DNA from: Planctomycetota bacterium
GTDB lineage: Bacteria; Planctomycetota; PUPC01; DSUN01
Length of the DNA: 6,646 nt
Assembly: GCA_016872875.1 (NCBI GenBank)
Contig: VGYW01000447.1
Span: 1-6,646, forward strand
Direction: 5' to 3'
The notes under the pieces: generated by a model
What the model saw: the letters and a program-made list of their open reading frames with translations, nothing else
Databases searched by the model: none
What the model was told of the DNA's origin: nothing
Position numbers and translations under genes: made by a program
Shown here: positions 5,965 to 6,646 of the stretch, in pieces
Layout: each line of letters begins with the position of its first letter
Numbering within the stretch: the first letter of the stretch is position 1

Positions 5965-6245
5965 GAGTATGGCCCCCAATTCTGGTGAACTGCTCCGGAG
6001 CCCCGACAGGGGCGTACTATAACAGCCCAGGGCGAAGCCCTGGGAACGGGGCGGCACGTAGGTCAGCCCTGAAAGGGCGTACTATGCGGTTCCGGGCACC
6101 ACGTTCTGCCCAAGGCGGGTAGTACGCCCCTACAGGGCTGAATCTGGCCGCCCACCTGTCCCAGGGCTTCGCCCTGGGCTGCTATAGTACGCTCCGTTCG
6201 GAGCTTCGGCGCCGAAGGAGGTTACCAGGATTGGGGGCCATGCTC
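5965..6245. mobile_element. 281-bp palindromic MITE/REP-like element
   Basis: The left half repeats in reverse complement in the right half as an ordered set of modules. GAGTATGGCCCCCAAT (5965-5980) is paired with 6230-6245, one mismatch. Then come a GTACTATA(A/G)CAG block, a perfect CCCAGGGC-GAA-GCCCTGGG hairpin (6026-6044, mirrored at 6160-6178), and AGCCCTGAAAGGGCGTACTA (6065-6084, mirrored at 6120-6139). A 14-bp perfect palindrome CTTCGGCGCCGAAG (6204-6217) is present only on the right. GTTTGGGGC stands directly on both sides (5956-5964 and 6246-6254), which may be a 9-bp target duplication. There is no gene inside. The module style matches dispersed non-coding repeats of some GC-rich environmental bacteria. 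Confidence 0.75.
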
Positions 6246-6271
6246 GTTTGGGGCGTGGCCCCCAGTCCTGG
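6225..6271. repeat. Strong hairpin, 16-bp arms, overlapping the element's right end
   Basis: CCAGGATTGGGGGCCA (6225-6240) is complementary to TGGCCCCCAGTCCTGG (6256-6271) at 15 of 16 positions, around a 15-base loop. The left arm is the end of the 281-bp element and the right arm lies just outside it. Either the element inserted beside a copy of its own end sequence, or this module belongs to a larger repeat. Confidence 0.75.
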
Positions 6272-6285
6272 CGCCAGCCCCGCGG

Positions 6286-6537
6286 TCATTGTTGTGGGCC
6301 GGGCAAGCGCGGGGACCCTCAACAATGAGGGGGGAGAGCGCGGCGAGCGCGGGCGGAGCGCTTCATAAGCCATTGACATCACGAGACATACGTGGACTCG
6401 GTTCTCTTGGGGCACCCGCCGCCCGGGCGTAGGGGTGTGTGTGTGCGTGAGCCTCAACAATGGTAGGAATGGCTGAAAAGGCCGCCGGAGGCCGCTCCAC
6501 CCATTGTTGAGGCTGTTTTTCACACCCTCAACAATGG
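6286..6537. repeat. Five-copy CCTCAACAATGG motif cluster
   Basis: The 12-mer CCTCAACAATGG occurs exactly at 6452-6463 (+), 6501-6512 (-) and 6526-6537 (+), and with one change at 6317-6328 (+) and about 6286-6297 (-). The first two copies pair as an inverted repeat, TCATTGTTGTGGG with CCCTCAACAATGA (12 of 13), around a 17-base loop. The next two make a 14-bp stem. The last lies about 20 bp upstream of a TATAAT box. Between copies there is a short GT run (6434-6443) and otherwise nothing I recognise. The cluster could be protein-binding sites or one more dispersed repeat family. Confidence 0.75.
6450..6520 (+). terminator. Terminator-like stem-loop
   Basis: AGCCTCAACAATGG (6450-6463) and its exact complement CCATTGTTGAGGCT (6501-6514) form a 14-bp perfect stem around a 37-base loop that can fold further (GGCC-n6-GGCC). 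It is followed by G and five T (6516-6520). On the plus strand this has the form of an intrinsic terminator, though the stem is AT-rich for one and no plus-strand gene ends just before it. It may be a by-product of the motif cluster. Confidence 0.4.
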
Positions 6538-6557
6538 CGCAGGGGAGCCACATCGGG

Positions 6558-6563
6558 TATAAT
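6558..6563 (+). promoter_or_regulatory. Candidate -10 box for a gene at the right edge
   Basis: A perfect TATAAT lies 60-65 bp before the possible start codons at 6623 and 6628. No good -35 box sits 16-18 bp upstream (TGGCGC at 6535-6540), so the promoter would need an activator or is a chance match. One CCTCAACAATGG copy (6526-6537) covers the expected -35 position. Confidence 0.4.
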
Positions 6564-6622
6564 CAGCGCGGCGTGACATGGCGGACCGGCCCAGGCGCTG
6601 TCCTGAGGCACACGGAGGGCAG

Positions 6623-6646
6623 ATGCGATGCCCGCAAGGTCCTTCG
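6623..6646 (+). CDS. Possible 5' end of a gene cut by the window edge
   Basis: GGAGGG (6614-6619) is followed by ATG at 6623 (M-R-C-P-Q-G-P-S) and by another ATG in a different frame at 6628 (M-P-A-R-S-F). Spacing from the ribosome site is 3 bases to the first and 8 to the second, so 6628 fits better by spacing. With at most eight codons visible no function can be suggested. Confidence 0.35.

Noticed and set aside
6182..6553. Minus-strand open frame of 123 codons
   Set aside because: It reads through hairpins, the CCTCAACAATGG copies and a GT run, and shows no recognisable protein features.

Overview
This is a GC-rich bacterial window with few genes and unusually many repeats. It holds two intact chromosomal genes, the 3' part of a lipid kinase gene, one decayed ATPase gene, and the first codons of a possible gene at the right edge. 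The fused cobA-hemD gene shows tetrapyrrole (siroheme/cobalamin) biosynthesis. The several kinds of intergenic palindromic repeat resemble what I associate with Planctomycetota or related GC-rich environmental lineages. That placement is a low-confidence inference and nothing here proves it.

Layout: (1) 1-890, minus strand, a diacylglycerol kinase-like lipid kinase whose C-terminus lies outside the window; its 5' end runs into a GGAT-type simple repeat (843-917). (2) About 1090-2710, a non-coding satellite-like array of eight units of roughly 157 bp. The units are bounded by nine copies of a 34-bp palindrome that is perfect in eight copies. One copy is split by a 202-bp MITE-like element with 14-bp perfect inverted ends and a 5-bp target duplication. 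Half-units at both edges are degenerate, and unit types are shuffled. (3) 2761-4275, minus strand, uroporphyrinogen-III methyltransferase fused to uroporphyrinogen-III synthase. (4) 4276-4678, a divergent intergenic region with a 154-bp inverted-repeat element, a weak leftward promoter candidate and a strong rightward sigma70-type promoter. (5) 4679-5137, plus strand, a small predicted lipoprotein. (6) 5202-5892, minus strand, the remains of an AAA_14/DUF4143 ATPase that has lost its middle but still has a good promoter with an operator-like inverted repeat. (7) 5965-6271, a 281-bp palindromic element and an adjoining strong hairpin. (8) 6286-6646, five copies of a CCTCAACAATGG motif, a terminator-like stem-loop, and a candidate promoter, ribosome site and start codon at the edge.

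The genes do not form one pathway or an obvious operon. The lipid kinase and cobA-hemD share a strand but are about 1.9 kb apart across the array. The most notable content is the palindrome-centred satellite array with its nested insertion. I find no gene in the window that obviously makes or uses it, so its function is unknown. It could be a protein-binding array, a repeated structured RNA, or a selfish satellite.
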